Source of the DNA: Parietichytrium sp. I65-24A
Taxonomy: Eukaryota; Sar; Bigyra; Thraustochytrida; Thraustochytriidae
DNA length: 64,000 nt
Assembly (NCBI GenBank): GCA_012862575.1
Contig: BLSF01000005.1
Span: 744,001-808,000 of the forward strand
Direction: 5' to 3'
Part shown: positions 36,586-48,521 of the stretch, piece after piece
Numbering within the stretch: position 1 is the stretch's first letter
How the letters are laid out: every line of letters starts with the position of its first letter
The notes under the pieces: generated by a model
The model's database searches: none
Told to the model about the DNA's origin: nothing
What the model saw: only the letters and a program-made list of their open reading frames with translations
Translations under genes and position numbers: made by a program

Positions 36586-39512
36586 TTAGGCAGTCTCTCC
36601 GATCTCGGCACGAAGCTCCGTCTTGAACTTGGAACTAGATTCAATTGCTTTGAGGAACTTGGCGTTTGCGCGAGTGTTTTCCACAATCTGGTCGATCTTG
36701 CGCGCAATAAGTGGCACGGGGTGGTCTTGATGCTCCTTGAAGAATGCTTGAATCTCGTCGGCCTTCTCCTCCGAGGCGAATGAGCCGCATGAATAAGTTA
36801 CATAGGCAGCTAAAAGGGATGGCGAAGCAGTACGGATCATTTCCAGAACGCGAGGAAAGTTTTCTTGAAGATAGGTCCAGGTCAGTTCAGAACCCTCATG
36901 AGAGCTGGAAGACACGGAACCGATAGGATAAAAGAAGTCTTGCTTCTTGACAGCCCCAGATGTAGCCCAGTCCAACGTCCGCTCTTTGAGTTGCATCGAC
37001 TTGGTGTGGCCAAGCGCAAGGTAGACCTCCTTTTTGGCTTGAGTTGTGTCGGCGAGGTCAATGATTTCCAAGCACTTGTCGTAGTATGAAGGGTCCTCAG
37101 TCGAAGCGAGAACGATTTTAATAACCGCAGTTTTAATATCAGATGGAAGCTGGCTTGCGTTTGCGACAGGATCCTCAGCAAATGTCTCGAATCGGTCCAT
37201 TGCTTGAGCCTGAATGCTTGGGTCCTCAGCAGAAAAGTTAGACTGCAAGCGAATCAGTGTTGCGCGGAGAAGCTTGGTAAGATGTCCATCAGAGGACTTG
37301 GACTCCCAACCAACCTCCTCGGCTGCCTTCTTGATGACCTTGGCTCCAAACTTGCTGAAGCCTAAGGCGAGATCGTCGTTGTTTTGGACAATCTTTTGAA
37401 CAGAGCCCAAGACATTCTCCAGTGCCGTAAATACTGGCATGGTGTCCTCGTTCACATATGAGCTGATCAGGGAGATCAGACTTCCAGGGTCCACGAATCC
37501 GGCCTTTGTCAAAGCAAAGGAGTCCAGGAGGAGACCAGCGCGGTCAGTAGCAACCATGTCCTTTGAAAGAATGGCATCAGAAAACATAGGAAAGAACTCC
37601 GCTGTGACAGGCTCGTAGTTGACGCGCATTACAACATGCTGTTGGCCGTTGAGCTTGATCCAGGTCTTCTTCTTTGACGGGTTCTTCACCACAACTCGAG
37701 CGCGCCTGGTATCCATGATTCCGAGGTTGACAAGCTCGCCGTCGTTTCCGCCCATCGTGACCAATAGGGGGATACTCCATAGCTTTGTGCGAGACTCAGG
37801 ATGCTCCGAGCCGTCGGCAATGAACCATCGCTGCTCGACCTCGAGGGTACAAGAGGAGAAGTCCTCAGACCAGGTTGCCGAGTGAATTGTCACTAGCGGA
37901 AAGCCCATCTGTTCGGTCCAGCTGGACATGACCTTTTTCACAGGCTTTCCAGACACCTCCTCCCAGCACTGCCAGAGATCAGTGGTTTCGGCGTTGCTGT
38001 ACTTGTGACGGTCCATGTACGTCTGCAGACCACCTTCAAAGTTGTCGCGGCCGAGGAATGCGTGAATCATGCGCACCACACTGGCTCCCTTGTGGTAGGA
38101 GATCTGATCAAAGACAGACTCCACTTCCTCGGCACGCTTGATTGGAACCTGAATTGGATGGGAGGAGAGCATTGCATCCAGTCTCATGCCTTGAGCTTGG
38201 CCATCAATGATGAACTGTTCCCACATAGACCACTCCGGAAAGATGCTGTCCGTGCAGTGGGTTTGCATCCATGAAGCAAATCCTTCGTTCAACCAAAGAC
38301 CGTCCCACCACGCCATAGTAACGAGATTTCCGAACCATTGGCTGGAGCAGAAAGAACCGCAAGAGTTAGAGCCCAGGCTGCAAATTATCAACTTCTTCCC
38401 TCGAGCCCCCAAAAAGAAAAAACTTACTGAGCGAGCTCATGAGCGACAACCTCTGCAACTCTCTGCTTTTGCTGGCTAGAGGAGTTTTGGCCATCGATGA
38501 GAAGATCAACCTCGCGATAAATGACAAGACTAGTACAGGTTTGCGACTGTTAGAGACATATATTGAACCCTCCATCGTTGTAAAGATTTCTGCAAACACA
38601 AACTTACCCCCAGTTCTCCATTGCACCCATTGCAAACTCTGGAACTGCAACCATGTCTAGCTTTGGGAGAGGATAAGGGACCTTGAAGAGATCGTCATAA
38701 AGATCGAGGGCCTCCACAGCAACATCCAAACCGAATTCGCCGAGCTCCTTCTTGTTTGGCGGAGTGTAGACGCGGATCTCCACACCATGGTTCGATTTTT
38801 TCTCGACATAGTCGAAGTCACCTACGGCAAACGCGAGCAAGTAGGTGCTCATCTTTGGGGTCTCTCCGAACACGACCTTGCGGCGCTTGCCGCCGTCCAT
38901 CAAGGTGTCCGACTCGGCAGGCATATTACTCAAGGCAATAAGGTCTGCATCAACGATGAGCGTCGGCTTGAAGACGGCTTTTCGCGAAGGCTCGTCGAAG
39001 CATGGAAAGCACCGGCGAGCGTCCAATGCCTCAAACTGAGTGGAAGCCATGATAGCATTGTTGCCGTTGCGATCAACATACGTGCTGCGGTAAAATCCGG
39101 CCATTTGGTTGTTGTGCGTTCCGATGTATGAGATGTCCAGCACGGCCGATCCCTTGGGCAGCGGAGAGGCGAAAGTCATGGTCACCGTGGTGTTCTTGAT
39201 GCTATACGTGACGTCCGTCATGTTGATTGGATCTTTGACACTCTTGGCCTTGAGCTTGCAAGTCTCGATGAACAGCTCTTTCGCATGCAGGGAGATAGTC
39301 TTGTGACCATCTTCAGTAATATTGAGGTGGATCTTGACGTGACCATCGAAGCGAAAGTTGCCTTCCAGATTCGTGGAGATGGTCAAGTCGTACAGGGTGG
39401 GCTCGAGCCACTCTGGCAGAAGAACGCGTCCACTGTTCGCGGTTGGCTCAGCAATAGCGCCAGGAGCACCAAGAGCGCCATTGGACGCTCGCTTGGATGG
39501 CTTTCCGCCCAT
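36586..39512 (-). CDS. NPEPPS: Puromycin-sensitive-type M1 aminopeptidase (three exons)
   Basis: Exons are 39512-38608, 38529-38428 and 38341-36586, with introns of 78 bp (38607-38530) and 86 bp (38427-38342). Both have GTAAGT donors and AG acceptors. The joined frame is 920 residues with an ATG start. The substrate motif GAMEN sits at the first splice junction. The zinc site is H332-E-L-A-H336 (the codon of H336 is split by intron 2) with the third ligand E355 in LWLNEGFA. The N-terminal saddle domain, thermolysin-like domain and helical ERAP1-like C-terminal domain are all present, including WTEQMGFPLVTI. No signal peptide or anchor is seen, fitting the cytosolic puromycin-sensitive aminopeptidase that trims peptides from the proteasome. 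The small 102-base middle exon covers the stretch between the two active-site motifs. Confidence 0.93.
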
Positions 39513-42482
39513 TCTTATTCCTCGCGCGCAAAAAAAAACTCAAGCTCTTCCGGTCCAGTTCGGCGTTAATTCCGAGCTCGCTCCTCGAACAACGACACCA
39601 AAGGACTGTCTCTGGCTGACAGTCTGGAGACGCGAAGGGCCGACAAAGAACAGAGAAATCTTGTTCCGAGTCTGCCTACTTGTTTTCTCTCTGAATCAAG
39701 CACTTTGAGAAACCTCGGTGCTGGGTATCTTGATCTTGTTAGTTCACGAACCTTCAGTGCCCACTGCTTCGGCTTTGCATAAGTATGGAGAAGGTCTCCT
39801 ACCTCTTCTACTACGCCTCTTCCGCCTCTTCCCGCCTCTCTACCACACGCGCGCACACCTGACAACACTCCCAAATTTGCGTCTTGATTACGCTCCTCTG
39901 CTTCTCTCCCCCCTCTTCAATCTTCAAGGTGAGCTGGATGAAGCGCTTCCTTCCGGCCCTTCTCTCCGACAACGCTCACTCCTCCTAGACTAGCCCGAAC
40001 ATTAATTCTGTAGTAAGCGAACTCCGGTAATTCGAGCTTGGCTCGAGCTATATTCCGGTCGCACACCTAGGGACCCCAACACATCCCTTAGCTGGGCAGT
40101 AAGCAGTACTTCTTCGAAACTGTTATTAGTTGGTAATCGATTTGAACAGATCACCGGTGTCACATAAGAGCCCACCGTACTCGCTAACGGGAAGAGCGAT
40201 ATGGGTGCTAAGCTTGACTTCAGAGTGTGGTTGCTGGCCGTGAGCGCCGTTGAAATCCTGAGAGGTGAGACACCAAAACTGAGAATGACAAAAAGTAAAT
40301 TCATGGAAATTCCAGTTGATTGCGGCGAGTCGACCAAGGCAGCATATAGACAGCACCGTCGCACACTTGCGCAAGAGTCAAGGCTCGTCTCCGGGTCAAG
40401 GCAATCAGAGGGCAGTTATCACAGGTTCTCGAAGTCCAATGTGATAGCGGGACAATCATGGCCAGTTAGCTTCTAGTTAGATGGAGCACCTTAATTCGTG
40501 AGTACACCTGTGCATAGAACTCATTCACTGCTCACTGCCAATACTTTGGTCGAGAACGAGATGTTCAACATCGTTTACCTTTCACAAACACGCGGAATTC
40601 ACAGCAATGTCGACCAGGTTCACAGCACCGGGAATACCGATTCCGTAATCACATTTACTAGCAACGGAGGTGATGATGATGATGTTGTTGGATGCTCCTC
40701 GCACTCCTCTGCGTGGTGCGGCCCCCCATTTCAACACAGGAGTAGTCACCACCGCGCAGAAACTACCGAAACTATAGGAGCATAGGAGGGGTCACCATGT
40801 TGGGGTGCCTCCGGTCCGCCGAGCTCCACACGCCTGGCCTCTGCCATCATCTGCCTCTGACAGTGGGTAGTATTCATCACAACATCACCAGGATTCGGGC
40901 CGATTTGGGCTCTCTCTCTAGTGTGCCGAAAATTTTGTGTCTCGGCCTGGCGTGAAATTTCGTAAACCCCCGCGACTTTCGCAGAGTCGTGCACACTACA
41001 TCATGCCCATCTTCCATGCTCTGGGACTTTCCGCCTTGCTTTCTAATCTCCATTACCAAGTCAATAACCTCAGATGCTGAATGGTGTTCTTGAATTGATC
41101 AAGAACCTGGGCCCACAGCTTTTCCTGCTCACTTTGGAGAATTGAGCATCCAGAATCATTAACAAAATTTCCAGCTGATACGAGTCCGCTGTGTTCTGAT
41201 CTACTTTCGTTCTTGACAAGAGGCTCAAGAGACTCAAGAGCATGTAACGTTGAGACTCAGGTGGCTCAGGAGACTCGCGAAAATGGTTTTCAAAATGACA
41301 AAAGTACTTGCCGGTAGTGACTGGTAGTGACTGGTAGCTGCAAATTTGTGCCCTCATTGTCATGTATTCTTATGTTGTCTACGAATGTCAAGCGCAAAAT
41401 AGTGAAGATGTAGGTGCTACCCTGGTCGTATTGCGTTGAGAAATTAAGACAAAATGAGTAAAGGCGAGAACCATTGGAACCATAAACACCCATGAACGAA
41501 GGATGGAACCCACTTTTCTAATTCTAAATTGAGTTCCATCGGTATCGGAAGTATCGTATGAGGCAGCCTGAGTGAAACGAGAGAGTTTACACCTGGTAAG
41601 CGAGGCTGAGCCTGGGAAGGCGGAGTAACTTGTTTTTCACATTCGCGGAAATGCAATATCGGCGCTCGATAAGCCATCTCAGTGTAACGAGAAACTTTGG
41701 AGGTAGTGAGGCCCGCTTGGTGGCAAAAGCGGGAACCCGGCATATCGGTTCTGCTCGTGTTGGGCACCCCACCTTCCGATAGGGTTTGTTTACGCTGCAC
41801 TTCGTGGCTCCACTGGCAGTAGCCGCGATCCCAACGCGAGCCCAACATGGAGCCACGAAGTGCAGCGCGCAGACAGATCCTCTTGTCGAGCACCCACATG
41901 GCAGAGGTGACATCTGCTCACTAAGGTATCGTTCGCTTCCGCTGGAACTACCTTTCGAGTGTTACCGGCACGCTCAACCTCGACAACATATTATTTCGTT
42001 CGTTTGTTCGTGTACACGGGAAGAGTGTGGGAATCCATTTCCATTGACTGTGTAGTATAATCAAAAAATGTTGGGCACACGCAGCTCGGCGCTTTCCTTG
42101 CGGAAATTTCTTGGCAGAAAAAAGTGAAGATCGGCTGTCCATAGCTGTTCGCGAGCATGCGCTGAGGAAAACCGCGTACGCGGTCCTCAGTGACGTCTAT
42201 TCTCTTCGACTAGAACTGATGAAGAGCAACTACTAACTATAGTAGTAGTAGTAAAAAGGCAGTGCAGGATTGTGAGCGAAGGCTGGGACAGGAACAATGG
42301 GTGAGAACCTCTCCGTGCTGAGACATACGAAACAAGGCGGCGAACTCGAGCAGCACGTACTGTTGAAGCAGAATGCCAAGAAACTGTACAGTGTAAGAGC
42401 TGCTGCCTCTTGAGCGCACTGCATTAACGCGGAGAACTTCTTACTGCCCCTCTACCGTGAGCGCAGGTGCAGAAAGGCAGCG
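39513..42482. other. Long gene-free divergent region
   Basis: About 3 kb, the largest gap between genes after the left end. A CT-rich stretch at about 39795-39925 is purine-rich on the aminopeptidase sense strand. A perfect 20-bp inverted repeat lies at 41793-41812 / 41848-41867. Frames of up to 151 codons exist, but none shows protein-like motifs. It may hold decayed mobile DNA or an unrecognised RNA gene; I see neither directly. Confidence 0.5.
41793..41867. repeat. Inverted repeat (20-bp perfect arms, 35-bp loop)
   Basis: The arms are CGCTGCACTTCGTGGCTCCA (41793-41812) and its exact reverse complement (41848-41867). Beyond the arms the flanks keep scattered mirrored similarity, suggesting a longer decayed hairpin. 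No terminator-like T-run follows. It may be the core of a foldback or MITE-like element. Confidence 0.8.
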
Positions 42483-44024
42483 ATGGGCCAGTGCGCCTTC
42501 GGGCGCGAAGGCGAGGTTGTCTCAAGACCAAAGCAATTTCCTTTTCCCTCGAATGACGACTTTGAAGTGATTAGTCAAGATGAACCCGATGGGGCCGGAA
42601 AATATACAGACTCTGATACACCTTCTACGGAGAAGAGCAGTAATCAGACAGAGTTGAGCGGGAGTTGTGTTCCTAAAATGAATGTCGTGAACTTCGAAGA
42701 CATTGACAGCCCTTCAAATGATGAAGAAATTGGAGCCAGTATAGACGAAGCGGAGCGGGACGAGCTTTTCGAGACTCGCATCGCGACTACTGTCCTAGAT
42801 TCAGACGAAGAGCTGGTTGCTTTGCCAAACTCCGTACAGTTGGAAATCCCAGACTACATTGGGTCAGACAAGACCGAGGCTGGCATGAGTAAAGGCTTTG
42901 GCGAAGCCTCAGAAGCTTCAGGAGCAGTCAACACACAGCGTGTTGACATGAATCTTCGATCAGGGGAGGTAGAGCGGGAGCTTATTAGAGATGCCATGCT
43001 AATGCTAGAGTCAGGGGCAAACACCGTCTTTGGTTGGAGCTTCGTCGGAAGCGACGGCAAAGAGTATTCGACCTGGGGAGAATGCCCCCAGACTTCAAAG
43101 GACGGCAAAACCCAGCACTTTCGTAAAAATGCTAAAAAGGGCAGGAACTCCGGCTCTTCGAAAACCTTGAGTGCAATTCTTTGCCCCCGAAGTTTTTCGT
43201 GGTCTGAGCCGTTGCAATACATCTGCTACCACTACTTTCCAAATTGCTCTGCGACTCAAGTGTTTTCTGCGATGCACGACATATCCATCCGCGCAAAGTG
43301 GGAACCAAACCTCAAAGGAGCCCGAGTTCTTCAACGCGACTCTGACAACCGAGATGTGGTATATGCTAGTTTTCCGAACGAAAGCATGGTGCTTCGAGCG
43401 ATGGGTTTAAATTATGACTTTGTTGACGAACGCAATGTCTATCGAAATGTACAGTTTCCAAGCGCTCTGGACTCAATTGCACCATATGCGGTAGCGTGGA
43501 ACGCCAGTCGAAAATCAGACGAAAGGCTCCGCAAAGATTCAATAGAAAGAGTCGCAAGTAGCCTGGGCTCTCCAAGGCAGCTTTTTGGGGAGAAGGCGCT
43601 TGAGGGAGACGAAATCCTTCGATCTCGAACGACCACCGCGGACTTCGAAGGTGGGCATCCCATCAACAAAGAATATATTCAAAGAGTTCAACCAATGTGC
43701 CCGGCAGAGTTTGTCGTGTCACTTGCTCCGGCAACTCACCCTGACGCCCCGCAGCGCAAGAACTTTCAGCGCTGTGAGTCGATACCACCGTCCGGTTATA
43801 TCATTCGTGCGTGCAATGCCGATGCTGAAACAGACCCAACTTCAGCACAAGGCATTGCAAATGAGAATCGGTTGAAACGAGGAACGCGGCTGACGATCAT
43901 ATCTCGCTCAAATATCACACTCCCTGTGAACGTCATTTCCCGAAGACGCTTGCACCTCCAAACGCTCGAAAACTTCAAAAAGTTCCGGGCTTGTCTTGAG
44001 GCTACTCTCGCCGAACCAATGTAA
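42483..44024 (+). CDS. START-domain protein with N-terminal acylation signal
   Basis: A 513-residue intronless protein with an ATG start. The N-terminus MGQCAFG offers Gly2 for myristoylation and Cys4 for palmitoylation, suggesting a membrane anchor. Residues about 10-150 are acidic and disordered. From about 240 a START lipid-binding fold follows: SEPLQYICYHYFPNCSATQVFSAMHD, then IRAKWEPNLKGARVL, DVVYASFP, and later YIQRVQPMCPAEFVVSL and SGYIIRACNAD. A serine/charged insert near 350-400 interrupts the domain. The C-terminal helix (LENFKKFRACLEATL) would close the lipid pocket. START proteins carry sterols, phospholipids or other lipids between membranes. The ligand is unknown. Confidence 0.72.
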   Translation: MGQCAFGREGEVVSRPKQFPFPSNDDFEVISQDEPDGAGKYTDSDTPSTEKSSNQTELSGSCVPKMNVVNFEDIDSPSNDEEIGASIDEAERDELFETRIATTVLDSDEELVALPNSVQLEIPDYIGSDKTEAGMSKGFGEASEASGAVNTQRVDMNLRSGEVERELIRDAMLMLESGANTVFGWSFVGSDGKEYSTWGECPQTSKDGKTQHFRKNAKKGRNSGSSKTLSAILCPRSFSWSEPLQYICYHYFPNCSATQVFSAMHDISIRAKWEPNLKGARVLQRDSDNRDVVYASFPNESMVLRAMGLNYDFVDERNVYRNVQFPSALDSIAPYAVAWNASRKSDERLRKDSIERVASSLGSPRQLFGEKALEGDEILRSRTTTADFEGGHPINKEYIQRVQPMCPAEFVVSLAPATHPDAPQRKNFQRCESIPPSGYIIRACNADAETDPTSAQGIANENRLKRGTRLTIISRSNITLPVNVISRRRLHLQTLENFKKFRACLEATLAEPM

Positions 44025-44592
44025 AAAGATTTAAGCTTGTTCGAATTTGTTCTTGTCCTTGCTGTGCACGGAGTCTGCCTTCTTTGCAGGAACATTCAGC
44101 CGCAAGTGAAGTATTGGATGGAACTGCGGTCTTGAACTTCTTGCAATGCCTCATTGCAAACTCTAGCTAGTAGAGACAATGGACATGCGAATACTATTCT
44201 GAATAGTAGTTTCTAGTATATAGAGATAGCGCCTGGATAAGAAGATTAATACTAGGCTTGCTTTTTGACTTTCAAAAAGTGAACCTCGTTGGTGGAGGGT
44301 TCTGGAGTACCCGAGTACCTGGACGTAGTCGGGAGCCGCGACACCAAGAAACGGGGCGCGCCGCAGTGAGCGTTTTGGGCGTTGTCACCGCCTTTGGCAT
44401 GACTTGGCAGCTTTAGTACCTTTAGCGACAGAATTAGCACGCTGCTCCTTGGTCACACTGGTCGAGCGCGCAAGCATTCACCAAGCACGCTGTGAGTTGG
44501 GGTCTTACGCTGCTGCCAGGACTCTTCCCCGCACCATCTTTGCAAAGGCTTTAAGCTGCAGCTGGGAGGACAAGCGCGCTCCTCAATTGCCC
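44025..44592. other. Tandem-gene spacer upstream of the SUMO protease
   Basis: 568 bp between the START gene and the SUMO protease ATG. GTAC words lie at 44306-44320, 270-290 bases upstream. The frame from a TTG at 44404 merges into the protease gene but has no ATG before 44593. Confidence 0.5.
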
Positions 44593-47500
44593 ATGTCTTC
44601 CAATGTGGGCCAAGCCAGCGTGGCCGAACATGTTGGCGACTTGGACGACGTTGTTGGAGTGGCCGAATATGATAAAGTTAGCACCCCTAAAGCAGATTCC
44701 GCTAAAAAGCAGCGAAAGGACAAGAAGAAGAAAAGTCGCAAGTCCAAGCGTCGCAGGAACGACAGCGAGGGCAGCATGGAGGATACTGTACCTATGAACC
44801 AGGAGTTTGCAACGATTCACGCACTCAACTCGAAAAGCCCCTCTGGCCGATCCCTAACGTCCGTGGCTTCTGAGAAAGAAAAGGAGAGGGAGGACAAGGA
44901 GAAGGCGAGGCAGGGCAGAGCTGGCAGTCTATCAAGCGAAAAGCTATTGAAAACCTATGGCAAACAGCCAAAGCGGCGTCAACTGCGCTCTTTGGGCCTG
45001 TCCTTTCAAATTATGTCGGCATCGCCTCCAAAGCGCGCCATGTCTCCGCACTTCCAAGGGCTGTCAAACCTCGATTTAGGGCCATACACTCCAGACCGAT
45101 CTGTTAGGCGTGACTGTAAACGTGAGCAGGAAGAACCGATTGGAATTCCTCGGCGCTCGACTCCGACTGCTTCGGCAACGAGTTCCTCCACTAGTTTCGA
45201 GGTGTTCACAATGTACTGGTGGGAGGACGAAGGGAAGCGTTGGAAGTTAACATACAGCCACAAAAAGTCACATGCAATGTCAATCGTGGTCGGAGAGCAC
45301 GCCATTACCATCAACAACGTACCTCAGCCCTCCGGCTCGAGATACGAGTGGCGTAGGGCAGAAATTGATCTGAGTAAAGTCAAAGCTTGGCGTTTTGTTT
45401 CTACGAAATGCGGCTATGTGCTTTGGCTTTCTTCTATCGATGAGCCATTCTCTTCCCTCGACAAACTCGGCAAACTTAAGAGCGTGTACTTTTGCGTAAG
45501 GTCTCCAAAACTCGGAGATGAACTGAAAGCCAAACTTGGGAAGACATCCAATGAGTCGCCCATCCCTAACGTTAAGTTAACCTGCATGTTCATTGCGGAG
45601 GCACTCAAGTCGTGGTCGAAAGGCGGACTCAGACCTCCCATTGGAGAATTATCTAATTCCGCATGGAGAGAGTTTCGAGAGCGGCCCGCAAATGCCGCTT
45701 TAGACCCATCGATGCAACGAAAGCGCACTCGTTCAAGTGCAATCTCCCTACTTCGCTATAGTATACCTCGTTACAAACTGGACGATGTCATCTTCGTCTA
45801 TCCTTTCGAAGGCGGAAAAGACTGTGTGACCGTTCACAACGCCGATTTGGTAAGAACCGAGGATGAGGTGTATCTAAATGACGTCGTGATCGACTTCTAT
45901 ATTAAATACCTTATCCGCAAGAAGCTCGCCACGTGCAAACGGAGCAAGCTCACGCCTCTCAATGAGCAACTGTACGCCTTCAGCAGCCTCTTCGTAAAGC
46001 GTATGCTTGACACCAAAAAAAAGTACAAGGACAGCCGCACTGATGTCCGGAACGACGCCATTTTTAAATCTGTTCAAAGGTGGGCTCGTCGTGTGAATCT
46101 TTTCAGCCACCAGATTCTTATTGCCCCGGTGAACGACGCCTTTCATTGGAGCTTGATGCTCGTGTGTAATGTTGATCAGCTTGTGCCGCGGGTCTGCCAG
46201 AGGCTGGAACTTGAGCGCTCTCGTACAGTTGTTGAGGTTGTTGACGATACACCACTTGGAATCGCAGGGAGTGCATCCAGACCGCAATCAGACCGATCGG
46301 CCAACATGAAAGCCGCAACTTCGCAAAAAGACGAAATGCACAACTCGGGATCTCAAATACATGTTGCGAACGTTGAACAAAACTCTACCGAGGCGCAAAT
46401 GAAAGCCTCGAATGCCCAGTCGGACAAAATGCAGTCTTCGTCAGCCGGTGAAAGCACTGTATCTGTGAGCGATGGCACGCTGGCAATAGATAAGCGCAAC
46501 CGGGGAGAAAAAAATAATTTCCCCAACGCTTCCGTTTCGTCCACTGAGATTGGAGAGCCGAAACCTTTCGAGGAGGGAGACAGCGTCACAAATCTTTTGG
46601 TCCTCCCTAGGGAGGGAGCTAGTCACGAGCAGAAGAACGTGAACGAGAATGAGAATGAGAACGAGGAGGATATCAATATTAAAGTGAGAGCGGAAGAAGG
46701 TGACAGGGAGTTCAATTTCAGAAGTCTTGATAAACTGATGACGAATGAAATCAGGCTCACAAAGAAGAATGAGCAGTCGTATTTAAATTTAAACCCGAAC
46801 ATCCCTGCATGCCCTTCTCTGTCCGGAGAAGCTGAGAGCAGTGATCGTTGTGAAGGCCCAATGCTCGGCACAGACACCGAGCCATTGCTGGAAAGATCTG
46901 AGGTGGCAAACGACACAAAATCCTCGCGTCGATTAGCAGAAGGAAACGAGTTGGTTAAAGAGGAAGAAGATGGAGAACAGGAGGACCCGAAAATTGGCGA
47001 ACTCAAGGCAAAATCCAACAGCAAAATCGACATAAGGGATCCGAAGTACAAGCTTGATCCTAGCAGGGAGCCACTCATCATCACAATGGATTCGCTGCAA
47101 ACCCACCACCCAGAGAAAAATGCGAAAGCTATGAGGCTTTACCTACGAGAAGCCCTCAAGGAACGTCTAGATGACACAGTGCCTGACGATGTCGTTGACG
47201 TGGTCGTCAAGGACACTGCTCTCTACAATGTAAGTTTCGGCGTAGTCTTTTTCCCTCTCCGTCGTCTCGGAAGTTCACCTGTCATCGCTTATACCTAATT
47301 GCTCGTGTTTGTTAGGCTTCTGTTCCAGCTCAGAAAAATTCTTTTGACTGCGGAGTGTTTGTACTAATGTATTTGGAAAGATTTTTGCGCGGCTGGATGG
47401 ACGAAAGTATTTCTCTCAGCACTCTTCGCGAGGACATGGAGTTTCACTTCAATCGCGGCCCTACACAAAGTGCCTCCAAAGTGCGCGAAGAAATTGGCAA

Positions 47501-47669
47501 CCTGATGATGCAACTACATAAAAAGTACACTTCGTTTTGCTCCAAGCAAAAACAGGAGCAGAGTGATTTGCCCAACGGAAGCGACAAAAACGTACAGCAG
47601 GATGGCCTTTCAAGCGACCAGGAGAGGGATGATGAGGATGTGGTTTTGCTCGAGAGCAACCACGTGTGA
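44593..47669 (+). CDS. SENP6/7-like SUMO protease with a split catalytic domain (two exons)
   Basis: Exon 1 is 44593-47229, the intron is 47230-47315 (86 bp, GTAAGT...GTTAG) and exon 2 is 47316-47669, giving 996 residues. The catalytic residues of the Ulp1 (C48) fold are H518 (DAFHWSLML), D833 (ITMDSLQ), Q885 and C891 (VPAQKNSFDCGVF). The N-terminal 200 residues are basic and low-complexity. A globular PH-like region lies near 200-330. The catalytic core starts near LDDVIFVYPF (about 395), with the substrate strand DEVYLNDVVIDFYIKYL. About 300 disordered, acidic, asparagine-rich residues separate the catalytic His and Asp, versus about 20 in a typical Ulp1. Insertions in the core are a hallmark of SENP6/7, which trim poly-SUMO chains. 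The intron falls between Asp and Cys. Confidence 0.85.
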
Positions 47670-47913
47670 CCGACACTCTGGTGTACGTCCTGAAGGCTAG
47701 TCTTGGAGACTATCTTATCTTGTTGTTTACTGTTAATTAATACCTTGATCGATAGTAAAAGATGGAGTGTTATGTTTCTCTCTTGCCGTGCTTTCAACAT
47801 TTACCTTCCGATCTCAGCGCGGATGCAGTTCATGCTGTTGCTGTTAAAACCGAAATCTCGAAACAGAACTAGGAAGACAGTGGCAACAGCTGACTACAGG
47901 TCCGCAAGCAAAG
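47670..47913. other. Convergent 3' spacer
   Basis: Only 244 bases between the SUMO protease stop and the stop of the small minus-strand gene. It holds short AT-rich stretches but no clear gene. Confidence 0.55.
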
Positions 47914-48521
47914 TCAATGGAACTGACTTTGGTCGACATCCGGGAGAATGCCATAGTCACCCACGTATGGCGGAGGCGCCGCCATCAGACCCACATCCCC
48001 AACCTCATGCTTCATACTTTCATCGTGCTTCGATTTTTTGCGCTTCTTCTTCGCCTGTAAGTTGTCCTCTTCCTCCTCCTTGATTTTTTGTATTTGCCTA
48101 TTCTTTTGGCCGTCCTTCACTATTGACTTTAATCTTTCGAGTTTTTGAAGAGCTTTGTCGCACTCCTCCAGCGGGAGGACTCCAAACTCTAAGCACCACT
48201 TCAATCCAATATAGCTCTCTGGGTTTTGCCTGATTGAGGAAGAGGGTTCAATTCAAAACCAAGGTCAGACAAATTCAAGTCCACTCCCACTGCGTAAAGG
48301 AATATCTGAACGAGTTCCTGGTTCCAGCTCCACTCACCTATACAGCGTCTCGTAAAACACTCGAGTACCCGCGCCTGGAGGGGGCGTCTCCTTCCTGTTC
48401 AACACGAGCCTCCAAGTCAGCCAAGACTCTCAGCCAAGCGCTGCGGCTATTTGCGTCATAGAACTTACTTTTGCCCGGGCTTTAGCTCGCCAAAGCCCTC
48501 TGATTTCACTTTGACGGACAT
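47914..48521 (-). CDS. Small spliced gene, unknown basic protein
   Basis: Exon 1 is 48521-48469, the intron is 48468-48230 (239 bp, GTAAGT...ATCAG) and exon 2 is 48229-47914. The joined frame gives 122 residues and starts with ATG (MSVKVKSEGFGELKPGQKQN). Exon 2 alone has no ATG before its first conserved-looking segment YIGLKWCLEFGVL. The middle is a Lys/Glu-rich helix (KDGQKNRQIQKIKEEEEDN, then KKKRKKSKHDES) and would suit a small nuclear or nucleolar protein. The end GDYGILPDVDQSQFH is tyrosine/acidic. I do not recognise the family. The model rests on the strict donor, an unbroken 123-codon frame and a sensible protein, so it is plausible rather than proven. Confidence 0.6.

Noticed and set aside
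40201-40476. 91-codon plus-strand frame in the long intergenic gap
   Set aside because: Short, motif-free, and overlapped by a 120-codon frame on the other strand.
41444-41899. 151-codon minus-strand frame in the long intergenic gap
   Set aside because: Contains the 20-bp inverted repeat in both orientations and no protein-like motif; probably non-coding.
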